A stretch of DNA of 64,000 nt. It comes from an uncultured Eubacterium sp. (lineage in GTDB: Bacteria > Bacillota > Clostridia > Lachnospirales > Lachnospiraceae). Made by a program: the position numbers and the translations under genes. This document shows, piece after piece, positions 7,234-16,224 of the stretch. The notes beneath the pieces are model-generated. The model was not told the origin of the DNA. It did no database searches and was given only the letters and a program-made list of their open reading frames with translations. The stretch covers positions 1 to 64,000 of the forward strand of contig CAJTTQ010000001.1 in the NCBI GenBank assembly GCA_910579145.1, in the 5' to 3' direction. Within the stretch, counting starts at the first letter, position 1, and each line of letters opens with the position of its first letter.

Positions 7234-9510
7234 ATGTTGGAACGTGTAAACATTCAGAACCTCGATGACTATTTTACGGAATGCAGCAAAAGGCGGAAAA
7301 AAGGGGTATATTTCTGCCGGCTCACTGTATATTCCGTGGAGATCGAGCAGTTTATCAAAAAATATTACAATGAGGCCAGGAAAAACGGCGTTGTCATTGA
7401 GGGGAAGATCCCAAATCCCGATGAGAAGAATCTCTCCTATTATGAGGAGATCATGGGGATGGGATTTCAGATGAGCCTCGGGTTTCTCAATGACAGTTTA
7501 AAAAAGTGGCTGCCGAGGATGAACGACCATCAGCGGGAGCGGGTGGTACTTGCTCTATACGATACACTGGATTCCCTGCAGAAAGCGGGAAAGACCGAGA
7601 ACATGCTGAAAAACGCGTATATTAAATTTATGTGCTGGCTGTACTATAAGTTTGAACGGATCATCAATCAGCTTGGCGCGGATCAGATTCCGAAAATACT
7701 GTATGAGGGGTATGTGAGCAGTTATGAGCGGATGATGCTATCGATCCTGTCACAGGCCGGCTGTGATATCCTGCTTTTGCAATATGAGGGCGATCAGGGA
7801 TATTTAAAGGTGGATCCCGGTTCGGTGTGGTCGGAGGAGTGCCGCGTAGACGGGGCCGCCGGATTTCCACAGGGGTTCAGCCTGAAAAGGATCCGGGAGA
7901 TCATGCAGGACGAGCAGCGCAGCGAGGCGCTGTATGGAGCGAGGCCGAATGTAAAAAACAGTACGAATTCCTGGATCAAAGGCACCGGGCTGGATGATTT
8001 CAGGGAGACGGTCTCCACGCGCGGAAAGGATCCACATTTGTTCTACAATTGCTTTTACCGCATCAATGGTGTAAGTGATAAATTGTTTTACGCGGAAGAG
8101 CTTTACCGGTTTCAGCTGGAATTGAAGAACTCGAAACGAAATGTCGTGATCGTTGACAAAGAGATCCCGAAACCGACGCCCGATGAGATCGCTGCCATCA
8201 AACGGAACAATTATACAAACCAGGATCAGATGATCCGCGGCCTGGCCGCGAATATGAAACATAAGGCGGGCGGGGAATTGTACAAGCTCATGAACCAGTC
8301 GTTTGTCGACAGCATACAAAAGGCGGCGAAGGAACCAGGGATCAGTCTGAATAAGCTGACAAACAGGGCCGTCTATCTGCTCTGCTGGTTAAATAGATAC
8401 CAGGCAAAGCTGTTTGAACATTGGAACAATACGGATATTGCCTGTTTTATCTATCTGGGAGGCTGTAAGAACAGCAGTGAGGCCATGTTTGTGAGTTTTC
8501 TGGCAAGGCTCCCGGTTGATGTGCTGATCCTCTGCCCGAACTTAAATGAGAGATGCTGTCTGACCGATGATCTGCTGTATGAGTTGAACTATACGGAATC
8601 GCTCGTACTCGATCGGTTTCCGGTCAACAATGCAAAGCTCCATATCGGTACGGCGGCGTATCACGCGGAACGTGAGCTCGATACACTGATGTACCAGGAT
8701 ACGGGCCTATATAGGAACCAGCAGTATACGAGGGCGAACGTGATCAATCTGCAGACGATGTACGAGGAAATCCGGATCCTGTGGGATCAGGAATTAAAAT
8801 ACAGGCCAAGTTTCAGCGTCGTAGGCGATACGGTGAATATACCGGTCATTTTTTCAAAAGTATCGGGCGTAAAAGATGGAGAGCTGGAGTACTACTGGGG
8901 ATCGATCCAGGAACTTCTCACGGAAAATACGGTTTTGATACAGAAGGCGCCCTACTTGGATCATACGACGCCAAATCCGGTCAAGCCTTACGCGACTGAA
9001 TTTTATAAAAACGGCAAACTGCTGAAAACGAAGATGAAACAGCATCCCAAATACCCGTATGGGATCCTGCGGGAAGAGGTACAGGAAGTGATGCTGGAAA
9101 AACTGCAGATGATCCTGGAAGAGAAGCGCATCCGGGGGATCGGGGAAAATGGAACGGAATACACGGTGATCTCTACCGTGCTGAACCTGCCGAAAGATAT
9201 TCTCAGAATGATACAGAAATTTGACTTTACGAAGAAAAATCCGAAGCTCATTTATGTGAATGCGGCGGAACAGATCATATCGCTGGAGGATACGATCCTT
9301 GTCACGTTTTTAAATCTGATCGGTTTTGATATCCTGTTCTTTATCCCGACCGGATACCAGAGTGTCGAAAAATATTTGAACCAGAATGTAATGGAAGAAC
9401 ATCAGATCGGAGAATATGTGTATGATCTTCAGGTTCCTGATCTGAAAAATACTCCATTTAATAAACCGCGTCAAGGCTGGCGCAATATAATTTTTAAGAG
9501 AGGTAATTGA
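7234..9510 (+). CDS. YceG-like Ter-associated protein with three internal repeats
   Basis: A 758-residue soluble protein of the YceG type that travels with TelA and TerD (as in Bacillus yceCDEFGHI). Reading it against itself shows three copies of a roughly 200-residue unit. Each ends in a helix plus hydrophobic strand: SQAGCDILLLQYEGD (about residue 176), FLARLPVDVLILCPN (about 427) and LNLIGFDILFFIPTG (about 696). Each has an earlier segment of the type VVIEGKIPNP, VVIVDKEIPKP or VLIQKAPYL. The same unit occurs once in the serine protease two genes upstream. No catalytic motif is recognisable, so a scaffold or ligand-binding role is possible. Its stop (TGA, 9508-9510) is one base before the TelA start. 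Confidence 0.82.
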   Translation: MLERVNIQNLDDYFTECSKRRKKGVYFCRLTVYSVEIEQFIKKYYNEARKNGVVIEGKIPNPDEKNLSYYEEIMGMGFQMSLGFLNDSLKKWLPRMNDHQRERVVLALYDTLDSLQKAGKTENMLKNAYIKFMCWLYYKFERIINQLGADQIPKILYEGYVSSYERMMLSILSQAGCDILLLQYEGDQGYLKVDPGSVWSEECRVDGAAGFPQGFSLKRIREIMQDEQRSEALYGARPNVKNSTNSWIKGTGLDDFRETVSTRGKDPHLFYNCFYRINGVSDKLFYAEELYRFQLELKNSKRNVVIVDKEIPKPTPDEIAAIKRNNYTNQDQMIRGLAANMKHKAGGELYKLMNQSFVDSIQKAAKEPGISLNKLTNRAVYLLCWLNRYQAKLFEHWNNTDIACFIYLGGCKNSSEAMFVSFLARLPVDVLILCPNLNERCCLTDDLLYELNYTESLVLDRFPVNNAKLHIGTAAYHAERELDTLMYQDTGLYRNQQYTRANVINLQTMYEEIRILWDQELKYRPSFSVVGDTVNIPVIFSKVSGVKDGELEYYWGSIQELLTENTVLIQKAPYLDHTTPNPVKPYATEFYKNGKLLKTKMKQHPKYPYGILREEVQEVMLEKLQMILEEKRIRGIGENGTEYTVISTVLNLPKDILRMIQKFDFTKKNPKLIYVNAAEQIISLEDTILVTFLNLIGFDILFFIPTGYQSVEKYLNQNVMEEHQIGEYVYDLQVPDLKNTPFNKPRQGWRNIIFKRGN

Positions 9511-9511
9511 T

Positions 9512-10666
9512 ATGGGACTAGATTTTAGCAAAACTCAGACAGCACCGACGACCGCGATGACAGAAGCGCCGGTGGCAAAAAATGAAATTGAAGTGGTGGA
9601 AGAATATGATATTGTCGCTGACCGGCAGCAGATGAACAGTGAGCTGGTAAATTCGGAAGAAGTGGACCGTATCGTCAGTACGATCGAAGTAAATAATATG
9701 GATACGATCGTATCGTTTGGCGCCGATGTGGCGGAGGAAATTTCGAAGGCTTCGGATATCGTACTGAACAGCGTGAACATGTCACAGCTCGACGATACGA
9801 GTGAGATGCTAAAGACGCTGGCAAAGATCATGGAGAAATTTGATCTCGAAGAGATCAAGGACAATCAGTCCCTGTTTGGAAAGCTGTTCGGAAACCTGAA
9901 AAAGCAGCTGGACAAGATTCTCGCCAAATACCATACGATGGGAGACGAAGTCGATAAGATCTATGTGCAGTTAAAAGGATATGAGTCGGAGATCAAACAG
10001 TCGAACCGGAAACTGAGTCAGATGTTTGACGCGAACGTGAACTTTTATCATGAGCTGGTCAAATATATTCTGGCCGGTGAGCAGGCATGCAAAGAAATCG
10101 AGGCATATCTGGCGCAGAGGAGGACAGACTTAGAGACAACGGGCGACACCTCGATCCAGTTTGAGGTGACGACGTTAGAGCAGGCGCTTATGATGATGGA
10201 ACAGCGCACACAGGATCTGCGTACGGCCGAAAATGTAGCGATGCAGTCGATCCCGATGATCAAGACGATGGAATTTAGTAATTACAATCTGGTGAGAAAG
10301 ATCAATTCCGCGTTTATCGTCACGCTTCCGGTATTCAAGCAGGCGCTCGCCCAGGCTATCATGCTGAAGCGTCAGAGGATCCAGGCCGAGTCGATGGCGG
10401 AACTCGATAAGAAGACGAATGAGATGCTCGTCAAGAATGCCCAGAATACAGTGCAGGCATCTAAGATGACCGCGAAGCTCGCGTCGGGAAGCTCGATCCA
10501 GATCGAGACGCTGGAAAAGACGTGGAGAACGATCACGAACGGGATCGAGGAGACCAGGCGGATCCAGGAAGATGCCAAGAGGAAACGGGTGGAAGACAAA
10601 GCCCGTCTGGAAACGATCAAAAATGAGTTCAATCAACAGTATCATATGCCAAAACCAACTTATTAA
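9512..10666 (+). CDS. telA: TelA-family toxic anion resistance protein
   Basis: A 384-residue, strongly helical, charged cytosolic protein of the TelA/YceH family, which is linked to tellurite and other toxic-anion or envelope stress resistance by an unknown mechanism. Long coiled-coil stretches run through about 120-380. Family features are the conserved block around QSIPMIKTMEFSNYNLVRKI and the C-terminal ASGSSIQIETLEKTWRTI. The length is typical. GAGAGGTAATTGAT places a ribosome binding site next to the ATG at 9512, one base after the YceG stop, so translation is coupled. The YceG-TelA pair is a standard partnership in Firmicutes Ter clusters. Confidence 0.93.
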   Translation: MGLDFSKTQTAPTTAMTEAPVAKNEIEVVEEYDIVADRQQMNSELVNSEEVDRIVSTIEVNNMDTIVSFGADVAEEISKASDIVLNSVNMSQLDDTSEMLKTLAKIMEKFDLEEIKDNQSLFGKLFGNLKKQLDKILAKYHTMGDEVDKIYVQLKGYESEIKQSNRKLSQMFDANVNFYHELVKYILAGEQACKEIEAYLAQRRTDLETTGDTSIQFEVTTLEQALMMMEQRTQDLRTAENVAMQSIPMIKTMEFSNYNLVRKINSAFIVTLPVFKQALAQAIMLKRQRIQAESMAELDKKTNEMLVKNAQNTVQASKMTAKLASGSSIQIETLEKTWRTITNGIEETRRIQEDAKRKRVEDKARLETIKNEFNQQYHMPKPTY

Positions 10667-10690
10667 AGGTAGAAACAGGAGGAACAGGAT

Positions 10691-11272
10691 ATGCCAGTAA
10701 ATTTGACGAAAGGTCAGAAAGTAAGTCTGACAAAAGGAAATCCGGGTTTGAAAAATGTAGTTGTCGGTTTGGGATGGGATGTCAACCAGTTCGATACCGG
10801 CGGGGATTTTGATCTCGATGCCGCCGCGTTTTTATTAACCGATTCGGGAAAGGTAGCAGATTCCAATGATTTTGTGTTCTATGGGAATCTGGCTCATCCG
10901 TCTGGAAGCGTACAGCACATGGGGGATAACCTGACGGGAGCCGGCGACGGTGACGATGAGCAGATCAGGATCGATCTCTCCAAAGTGCCCGCGAACATTA
11001 CGAAGATCGCCTTTACGGTGACGATTTACGAGTCGGAAGCGCGAAGGCAGAATTTTGGACAGGTCAACAACGCGTTTATACGGATCTATAATGAAGAAAA
11101 CGGAGAAGAAATGCTGCGGTACGACTTAGGAGAAGATTTCTCGATCGAGACGGCGGCCGTCTTTGGTGAACTGTATAAAAACGGCGCCGAGTGGAAATTT
11201 AACGCGATCGGAAGCGGCTATCAGGGCGGTCTGGCGGCGTTGTGCGCGAACTACGGCGTCGAGGTTGAGTAG
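10691..11272 (+). CDS. terD: TerD-family calcium-binding stress protein (first copy)
   Basis: A 193-residue TerD domain protein. It has [20 protein letters not shown], the acidic strand-loop that binds calcium, then [14 protein letters not shown], the second acidic site, and the usual ending [13 protein letters not shown] motif ([14 protein letters not shown]). TerD proteins bind Ca2+ through these Asp clusters and are thought to sense or buffer metals at the membrane surface. AGGAGGAACAGGAT gives a strong ribosome binding site. It follows TelA by 24 bases and is followed 66 bases later by a paralogue, from which it clearly arose by duplication. Confidence 0.95.
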   Translation: MPVNLTKGQKVSLTKGNPGLKNVVVGLGWDVNQFDTGGDFDLDAAAFLLTDSGKVADSNDFVFYGNLAHPSGSVQHMGDNLTGAGDGDDEQIRIDLSKVPANITKIAFTVTIYESEARRQNFGQVNNAFIRIYNEENGEEMLRYDLGEDFSIETAAVFGELYKNGAEWKFNAIGSGYQGGLAALCANYGVEVE

Positions 11273-11338
11273 CTCCTGCTGATTTGTGAAAATAACGCCG
11301 TGCGGGTTTGAACCGCCCGGCAGAAATGAGGGAATATT

Positions 11339-11929
11339 ATGTCGATAAGTTTACAGAAGGGCCAGAAGGTCAGTCTTTCCAAGGACCACGCGGGACTGGC
11401 AAAAGTTGTCGTCGGACTCGGCTGGGATGAGGTAGCGCGGCCGCGGGGCGGATTTTTCGCGCCGAAGCCGGCGGCCATCGATTGCGATGCCTCGGCGATC
11501 CTGCTCCAAAACGGGAGGTTCGTGGATAAAAAAGACCTCGTCTTTTTCGGGAATCTCCGGCATTGTTCAGGAACGGTGCTCCATATGGGAGATAACCTGA
11601 CAGGAGCCGGTGAGGGGGACGATGAGCAGATCGTGATCGATCTGTCCGGCGTGCCGCAGGATTATGATAAGATCGTCATCGTTGTCAATATTTATGAGGC
11701 GGTGAAGAGGCGTCAGCATTTTGGAATGATACAAAACGCGTTTATCCGCCTCGTGGATCAGAGAAATAATAACGAGATGTGCAGATACAATCTGACGGAA
11801 GATTATTCTGGAATGACCGCGATGATATTCGGTGAAGTTTACCGATATAACGGCGAGTGGAAGTTTAACGCGATCGGACAGGGCACAAACGATCCGACGA
11901 TCGGGGATCTCGCCAGAAGGTATTTGTAA
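11339..11929 (+). CDS. TerD-family calcium-binding stress protein (second copy)
   Basis: A 196-residue paralogue of the gene before it. It keeps DNLTGAGEGDDEQI and the [10 protein letters not shown] ending, but in the first calcium site the region after GLGWDE carries a basic, glycine-rich insertion (about residues 35-45, RPRGGFFAPKP) before IDCDASAIL. The first Asp cluster is therefore altered (DCDAS in place of DLDAA). This is the second TerD subtype that commonly accompanies classic TerD in Firmicutes. GAGGG six bases upstream supports the ATG. The 66-base gap to the first copy shows no promoter or terminator. Confidence 0.93.
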   Translation: MSISLQKGQKVSLSKDHAGLAKVVVGLGWDEVARPRGGFFAPKPAAIDCDASAILLQNGRFVDKKDLVFFGNLRHCSGTVLHMGDNLTGAGEGDDEQIVIDLSGVPQDYDKIVIVVNIYEAVKRRQHFGMIQNAFIRLVDQRNNNEMCRYNLTEDYSGMTAMIFGEVYRYNGEWKFNAIGQGTNDPTIGDLARRYL

Positions 11930-11962
11930 GGAATAAGCTTGAAAAAATATGTGACATGGTTG

Positions 11963-11981
11963 GGGGCAAAGTTTTTGTCCC
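11963..11981 (+). terminator. Weak stem-loop after the TerD pair
   Basis: An 8-bp stem including one G-U pair (GGGGCAAA with TTTGTCCC, 3-base loop) is followed after seven bases by a run of Ts (11989-11995). It sits in the 101-base gap before the HAD gene and may partly terminate transcription from the TerD side. Confidence 0.3.
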
Positions 11982-12030
11982 TAACGTTATTTTTTAGATT
12001 CTTTCACGTACGATCAGAGCGGGGCATAAG

Positions 12031-12810
12031 ATGAGCAGGAAGGTTCTTTGTACAGATCTTGATAATACACTGATCTATTCCTATAAACATAATATCGGAA
12101 TAGACAAAAGAAATGTGGAGTTATACCAGGGCAGGGAGATTTCGTTTATAACGGAAAAAACGTATGGATTACTGAAAAAAATAAGAGAGAGCATGCTGAT
12201 CATCCCGACGACGACGCGCACGGCCGAGCAATATGACCGCATCGACCTGGGTGTCGGCGGATTTGCGTTTGCGCTGGTGTGTAACGGCGGTATTCTTTTG
12301 CGGGGCGGGGTGAGGGATGAGGACTGGTACCGTGAGTCGCTTGCCAGGATCGAGGAGAGCATGACCGAGTTGGAACGGGCGATCCGGTTTTTAGAGCAGG
12401 ACGCGAGAAGGAAATTTGAAATCCGCTTTATCGAAAATTTGTTTGTATTTACGAAATGCAGCTGTCCGGACATGTCGGTCAGAGAATTGACGGAATACTT
12501 AAATCCCCGTTATGTGGATGTCTTTCACAATGGGGAAAAAGTGTATGTCGTTCCGGCGGGGCTCAGTAAAGGTACCGCGATAGACCGGATCCGCCCTTAT
12601 CTGGATGCTGAGATGATTTATGCCGCAGGGGACAGCGCGTTTGACGTATCAATGCTTGACCGGGCGGACGCGGCGTTTGCCCCGTACGGGTTTTCCTCCC
12701 GGTATGGTTTGGGCCGTAACGTGAGAGAATTTGGCGGAAATGTTATTTTTTCAGATGCGTTTTTGGAAGCTTGTTTGTTTTCACTGGATGAAAAGGAGGT
12801 CGGCGTATGA
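12031..12810 (+). CDS. Ter-associated HAD-superfamily phosphatase
   Basis: A 259-residue haloacid dehalogenase hydrolase, the phosphatase partner of the Ter biosynthetic module. Motif I is TDLDNTL near residue 8 (nucleophile Asp and acid Asp), motif II is the Thr stretch IPTTTRT, and motifs III/IV are AGLSKGTAI and YAAGDSAFDVSML. The Cof-type cap lies between about residues 80 and 190. It would remove phosphate from the PRTase-derived product. The ATG at 12031 is preceded by GCGGGGCATAAG, a weak site. Its stop overlaps the start of the M26-type protease gene by four bases (ATGA), so the two are translationally coupled. Confidence 0.85.
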   Translation: MSRKVLCTDLDNTLIYSYKHNIGIDKRNVELYQGREISFITEKTYGLLKKIRESMLIIPTTTRTAEQYDRIDLGVGGFAFALVCNGGILLRGGVRDEDWYRESLARIEESMTELERAIRFLEQDARRKFEIRFIENLFVFTKCSCPDMSVRELTEYLNPRYVDVFHNGEKVYVVPAGLSKGTAIDRIRPYLDAEMIYAAGDSAFDVSMLDRADAAFAPYGFSSRYGLGRNVREFGGNVIFSDAFLEACLFSLDEKEVGV

Positions 12811-15800
12811 AAAAGATCAAAATAGCAGCGGCCGCGGTGTTTCTGTTGCTGGCGGCGATCGTTCCATCTATCGTCTGCGCGGCAGCCAGCTGCGGGGAGA
12901 CGGTAAGCCAGAATACAGCGGAGGCGCTGCGGTCGGTATCGTATGAGCAGGATGAGACGATCGCAGAACTATTGCAGCCATCCCGGTATTCTGGAACGGA
13001 TAAGTTAAATAAGAAGACCGAGATTGCCCTTCGTGATAAACGGCCGATCAATGAAGTCACCGACGAAGAAGTGATCCGGGAGCTGAATCAGGACAATGTA
13101 AAGGTCATGCCATTCGGAGAGGCGTTCGCCGACGTGCAGAGCGGGATCGGGCAGATCATCCAGAGGGTGGTGGACAGTACGGACGGCGCAGAGGAAAAAG
13201 GAGCCGGTTTTTTTACAAACAAAATTTTGACAAACAAAGAGAAACTGCTGGTCGGCCTCTCTTATCTGGAACGGCTGTACGATTTTCAGATGGGCGGCCG
13301 CAATATCCGTGATGTCCTCCTTTATCAGCCGGGAGAGTATGGTGTCAGGGCAGATGTCCTGGACTGGCTGATCAAGATCGGAGGCGCCGGCGGGGATACG
13401 TTAAAGCTGTCCAATAGCGCGAATGTGTTCGGCTGGAATAAACTTTTTTTCGATGTGACGACCTCTATGACGCTCGATGCGTTTTTAGAGCAGAACAGGG
13501 AAAAATGGATCCCGGATACCCCGATGAATGAGTGGTTTGTACAGGAAAGCCGCGCCGATATCGTGGAGCGGCCGTCAGCCTGGGATACATCCGCGGATAC
13601 CGGTCTGTACCGGAAGCTTTATGACGGAGCGGCTTCACGGTCTTATATCCTTCCGCTCCTGACCGTATCAGAGGACAGCGTTTATGTTATTTCCAACTCA
13701 ACTACGGTCACGTATGGGATCGTGGACTGTTATGTCGACCGGACATTAAAAGAGTCGGACCCGGCCCGCTACGCAAAACAGCGTGAACAGTTCCGGCAGC
13801 AGTTGGAACAGGCCGCGAGTCAGCAGAGGGAATTTATCGATCTGTGGTATCGGCTGGCAAAGCCGGAGAAACGCGCGCAGCTTTTGTCAAACCGTATGGT
13901 GTTTGACAGTCTGCGGATCTATTCGGAGACGACGATCGATGCCAGTACAGAGTGGTCGGCCAAATTCGGGAGTGATGCCTCTGTGGGTGTCCGCGAATTT
14001 ATGACGCCGTTAAATATGTATACGACGTTTTTCTTCTCGGACGGCATGGCAGAGGGGGCCAATGTCCGCTATTTTCTGTCAAAGGCGTTGACAGAACGGG
14101 GACTGGCGACTTATTCCCATGAACTGACCCATCTGTACGTCTCTTCGCTCATGCTGAACGGGTATGAGGCAAGGGACGGCATGCAGGCGGAAGTGTATAC
14201 GAGGGGAATGTTTGAGCCGTATGAACCAAACGATCCCCCAGTGTTTAACCTGAACCTGATCTATGACCGCGCGTCGAAGCAGGAGCGGTTCCACAACGCA
14301 GTACCAGGGCGGTTTCAGGACGAGCCTGACCTGCAGGAGTATATGCAGGGGATCCTGGATGTGATCTATACGCTTGATTATGCAGAAGCGGATGTCGTGC
14401 TGGAACGGTCGCCAGAGGAAAAACAGAAATGGTTTCATAAACTGGAACAGATCGAGGACACGGACAATAGGAACAAACCGGGAGAAGCTGGTTCGAAGCA
14501 CTATGTCGATTCTGTGAGGGAACTGACACTTGAGGAAGCGGGGAAGCTAAATTCTCTCAGTGACCTGATCACAAACAGCATCCTCGTCTCCCGTTATGAG
14601 GTGAACGGCACGCAGACGACGGGAACTCTCAAAAACAACGGTTATTATGTTGTGCCGTTGTTTAGCGCCAACTATGCCGGTGTACAAAATGACACCGGTG
14701 TCAGCGGGGATGTCATGATACGGCGGCAGGCATTTGAACTGCTTGCTGAATTTGGGTATTACGGCGGCATGGTGCCTTATCTATCCAATCAGTATAAACA
14801 AAAGGCCATTTCGGAACAAACGCTCTTGTCCGATACTTATATACTGAACAAGATATTTGCCGGTGCCTATGGGACAATGGCTGATTTTAAAGCAGAAATG
14901 TTCGAGAAACGGATCGAACAGGCCGGCAAGTTAAAACCGGTTACGATCACATGGGAAAACAAGACGGTAACGATCCCGGATTTTGCGTCGATGCGTGAAC
15001 TTATGTGCCAGGCGGTGGAAAGCGATCTGAAAAATGTCGTGGCGCTTCCCGGCGGTTCCAACAATATCCGCGCGCAGCAGACAAAGGTGGAGAAGCTAAA
15101 AGCGGAAATCTTCCGTTCCTATTTATTGCAGACGGACGATTTTGAAAAAACGATCTACCGCGACGGGCAGGAACCAGTGGAGCCATCCACCCGGCCGACA
15201 CAAAAGCCGATCGTTCCAGAGGAAACGTCGACTCCGGGGGCATCTGGCGCACCGTGGGAGCCGTCATCGGAACCGACGCAGAAGCCGTCAGGAACATCAA
15301 AACCGACTAGCCAGCCGACACAAAAGCCGATCGTTCCAGAGGAAACGTCGACTCCGGGGGCATCTGGCGCACCGTGGGAGCCGTCATCCGAGCCGACGCA
15401 GAAGCCGCCGGTCGATCCGACTGGGAAACCGACCGTTCCACAGCCGTCGCCAGATCCAGTGAAACCGTCATCAGAACCAACGATGGAACCGTCGGGAACA
15501 TCGGAGCCGTCGGTTATTCCTCCAGAGGAACAAACAGTGCAAAGAAACCTGCTTCTGCCAAAAGTGACATCTGCTAAAACGTCTCAAGTGATTCGATGGA
15601 ATGCGGTCGGGCAGGCGGAAGGATATGTTGTTTACAGAGCGCGCTCGAATGGCAGATGGAAACGCCTGCGGACAGTGGGGAAAAATGTACGCAGGGTGAA
15701 ATGCGGTGGACTTAAAAAAGGGACACGGTATAAATATTATGTGGCAGCTTATCGGATCATTGACGGGAAGCGGGTGGTCCTAACAAAATCCCTGCCCGTA

Positions 15801-16082
15801 TACAGTGCGACAAAGGGCGGCAGATACGGGAATGTATCGAAGATACGCATCAAGGCTCAGGCAGTAAAGGTAAGGACTGGCCAGAAGATCCGCCTGAACG
15901 TTAAAGTGTCGGGGAAAAAGACGAAGAAAGCAGATAAGCTGGTTCGCTATATCATCACGGATCGATCCGTGGCAGACGTATCAAAGAAGGGGACCATCAC
16001 GGGAGTGCGGCGTGGGAGCTGTTATCTTTACTGCATAACCCGGAACGGCCTGTATCAAAGGATTAAAATTGATGTGAAGTAA
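12807..16082 (+). CDS. Secreted M26-type (ZmpA/B/C-like) zinc metalloprotease
   Basis: A 1091-residue exported protein. Residues 1-26 form a signal peptide (KK, then a hydrophobic core ending VCAAAS). The catalytic centre is HELTH at 438-442 with a downstream Glu462 in AEVYTRGMF, the spacing and context seen in M26 IgA1-protease and Zmp relatives. Residues about 790-905 are a Pro/Thr/Ser/Glu linker containing two nearly identical 40-residue repeats. A fibronectin-III-like domain (about 912-1000) and a basic BIG2-like domain (about 1005-1091) end the protein. No LPXTG sorting signal or C-terminal membrane segment is present, so it is released or held by its tail domains. AAAAGGAGGTCGGCGT precedes the ATG, and the start overlaps the HAD stop. 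Target unknown. Confidence 0.8.
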   Translation: MKKIKIAAAAVFLLLAAIVPSIVCAAASCGETVSQNTAEALRSVSYEQDETIAELLQPSRYSGTDKLNKKTEIALRDKRPINEVTDEEVIRELNQDNVKVMPFGEAFADVQSGIGQIIQRVVDSTDGAEEKGAGFFTNKILTNKEKLLVGLSYLERLYDFQMGGRNIRDVLLYQPGEYGVRADVLDWLIKIGGAGGDTLKLSNSANVFGWNKLFFDVTTSMTLDAFLEQNREKWIPDTPMNEWFVQESRADIVERPSAWDTSADTGLYRKLYDGAASRSYILPLLTVSEDSVYVISNSTTVTYGIVDCYVDRTLKESDPARYAKQREQFRQQLEQAASQQREFIDLWYRLAKPEKRAQLLSNRMVFDSLRIYSETTIDASTEWSAKFGSDASVGVREFMTPLNMYTTFFFSDGMAEGANVRYFLSKALTERGLATYSHELTHLYVSSLMLNGYEARDGMQAEVYTRGMFEPYEPNDPPVFNLNLIYDRASKQERFHNAVPGRFQDEPDLQEYMQGILDVIYTLDYAEADVVLERSPEEKQKWFHKLEQIEDTDNRNKPGEAGSKHYVDSVRELTLEEAGKLNSLSDLITNSILVSRYEVNGTQTTGTLKNNGYYVVPLFSANYAGVQNDTGVSGDVMIRRQAFELLAEFGYYGGMVPYLSNQYKQKAISEQTLLSDTYILNKIFAGAYGTMADFKAEMFEKRIEQAGKLKPVTITWENKTVTIPDFASMRELMCQAVESDLKNVVALPGGSNNIRAQQTKVEKLKAEIFRSYLLQTDDFEKTIYRDGQEPVEPSTRPTQKPIVPEETSTPGASGAPWEPSSEPTQKPSGTSKPTSQPTQKPIVPEETSTPGASGAPWEPSSEPTQKPPVDPTGKPTVPQPSPDPVKPSSEPTMEPSGTSEPSVIPPEEQTVQRNLLLPKVTSAKTSQVIRWNAVGQAEGYVVYRARSNGRWKRLRTVGKNVRRVKCGGLKKGTRYKYYVAAYRIIDGKRVVLTKSLPVYSATKGGRYGNVSKIRIKAQAVKVRTGQKIRLNVKVSGKKTKKADKLVRYIITDRSVADVSKKGTITGVRRGSCYLYCITRNGLYQRIKIDVK
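15194..15388 (+). repeat. Two exact 75-bp repeats in the protease linker
   Basis: Bases 15194-15268 and 15314-15388 are identical, exactly 120 bases apart, and similarity continues beyond them (GAACCGACGCAGAAGCCG against GAGCCGACGCAGAAGCCG). In frame they encode the repeated PTQKPIVPEETSTP and GASGAPWEPSSEPTQKP segments. The identity at synonymous sites suggests recent duplication or slippage. Confidence 0.95.
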
Positions 16083-16098
16083 ATGTGTTCCCGATCAG

Positions 16099-16136
16099 AA
16101 CAAGCACAGCCAGTCGACAGGGGTGTGCTTGTTTTT
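16099..16136 (+). terminator. Rho-independent terminator after the M26 protease
   Basis: A 10-bp stem AACAAGCACA with TGTGCTTGTT is followed by TTTTT. It ends the Ter island transcript 17 bases after the protease stop. Confidence 0.85.
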
Positions 16137-16171
16137 CCCCTTTTTAATGTGAATGCTGGCTGCAAAACGGG

Positions 16172-16222
16172 AATTTGGTTTTACAAACTGCCAATTGTAC
16201 CCTCAAACATGCAAATTGTTCC
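16172..16222 (+). promoter_or_regulatory. Three 21-bp-spaced repeats, LytTR-like operator
   Basis: AATTTGGTT (16172), AATTGTACC (16193) and AATTGTTCC (16214) lie exactly 21 bases apart, immediately upstream of the -35 region of the sensor-kinase promoter. Pairs of 9-bp direct repeats about 21 bp apart are the recognition pattern of LytTR (AgrA/ComE-type) response regulators. The repeats are seen directly; the regulator class is inference. Confidence 0.45.
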
Positions 16223-16224
16223 GT

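Noticed and set aside
15142..15462. Arg-rich repeat frame and possible CRISPR-like repeats at the protease linker
   Set aside because: Only two repeats exist, they are in frame with the protease, and spacers are not unique sequences; it is a protein linker duplication.
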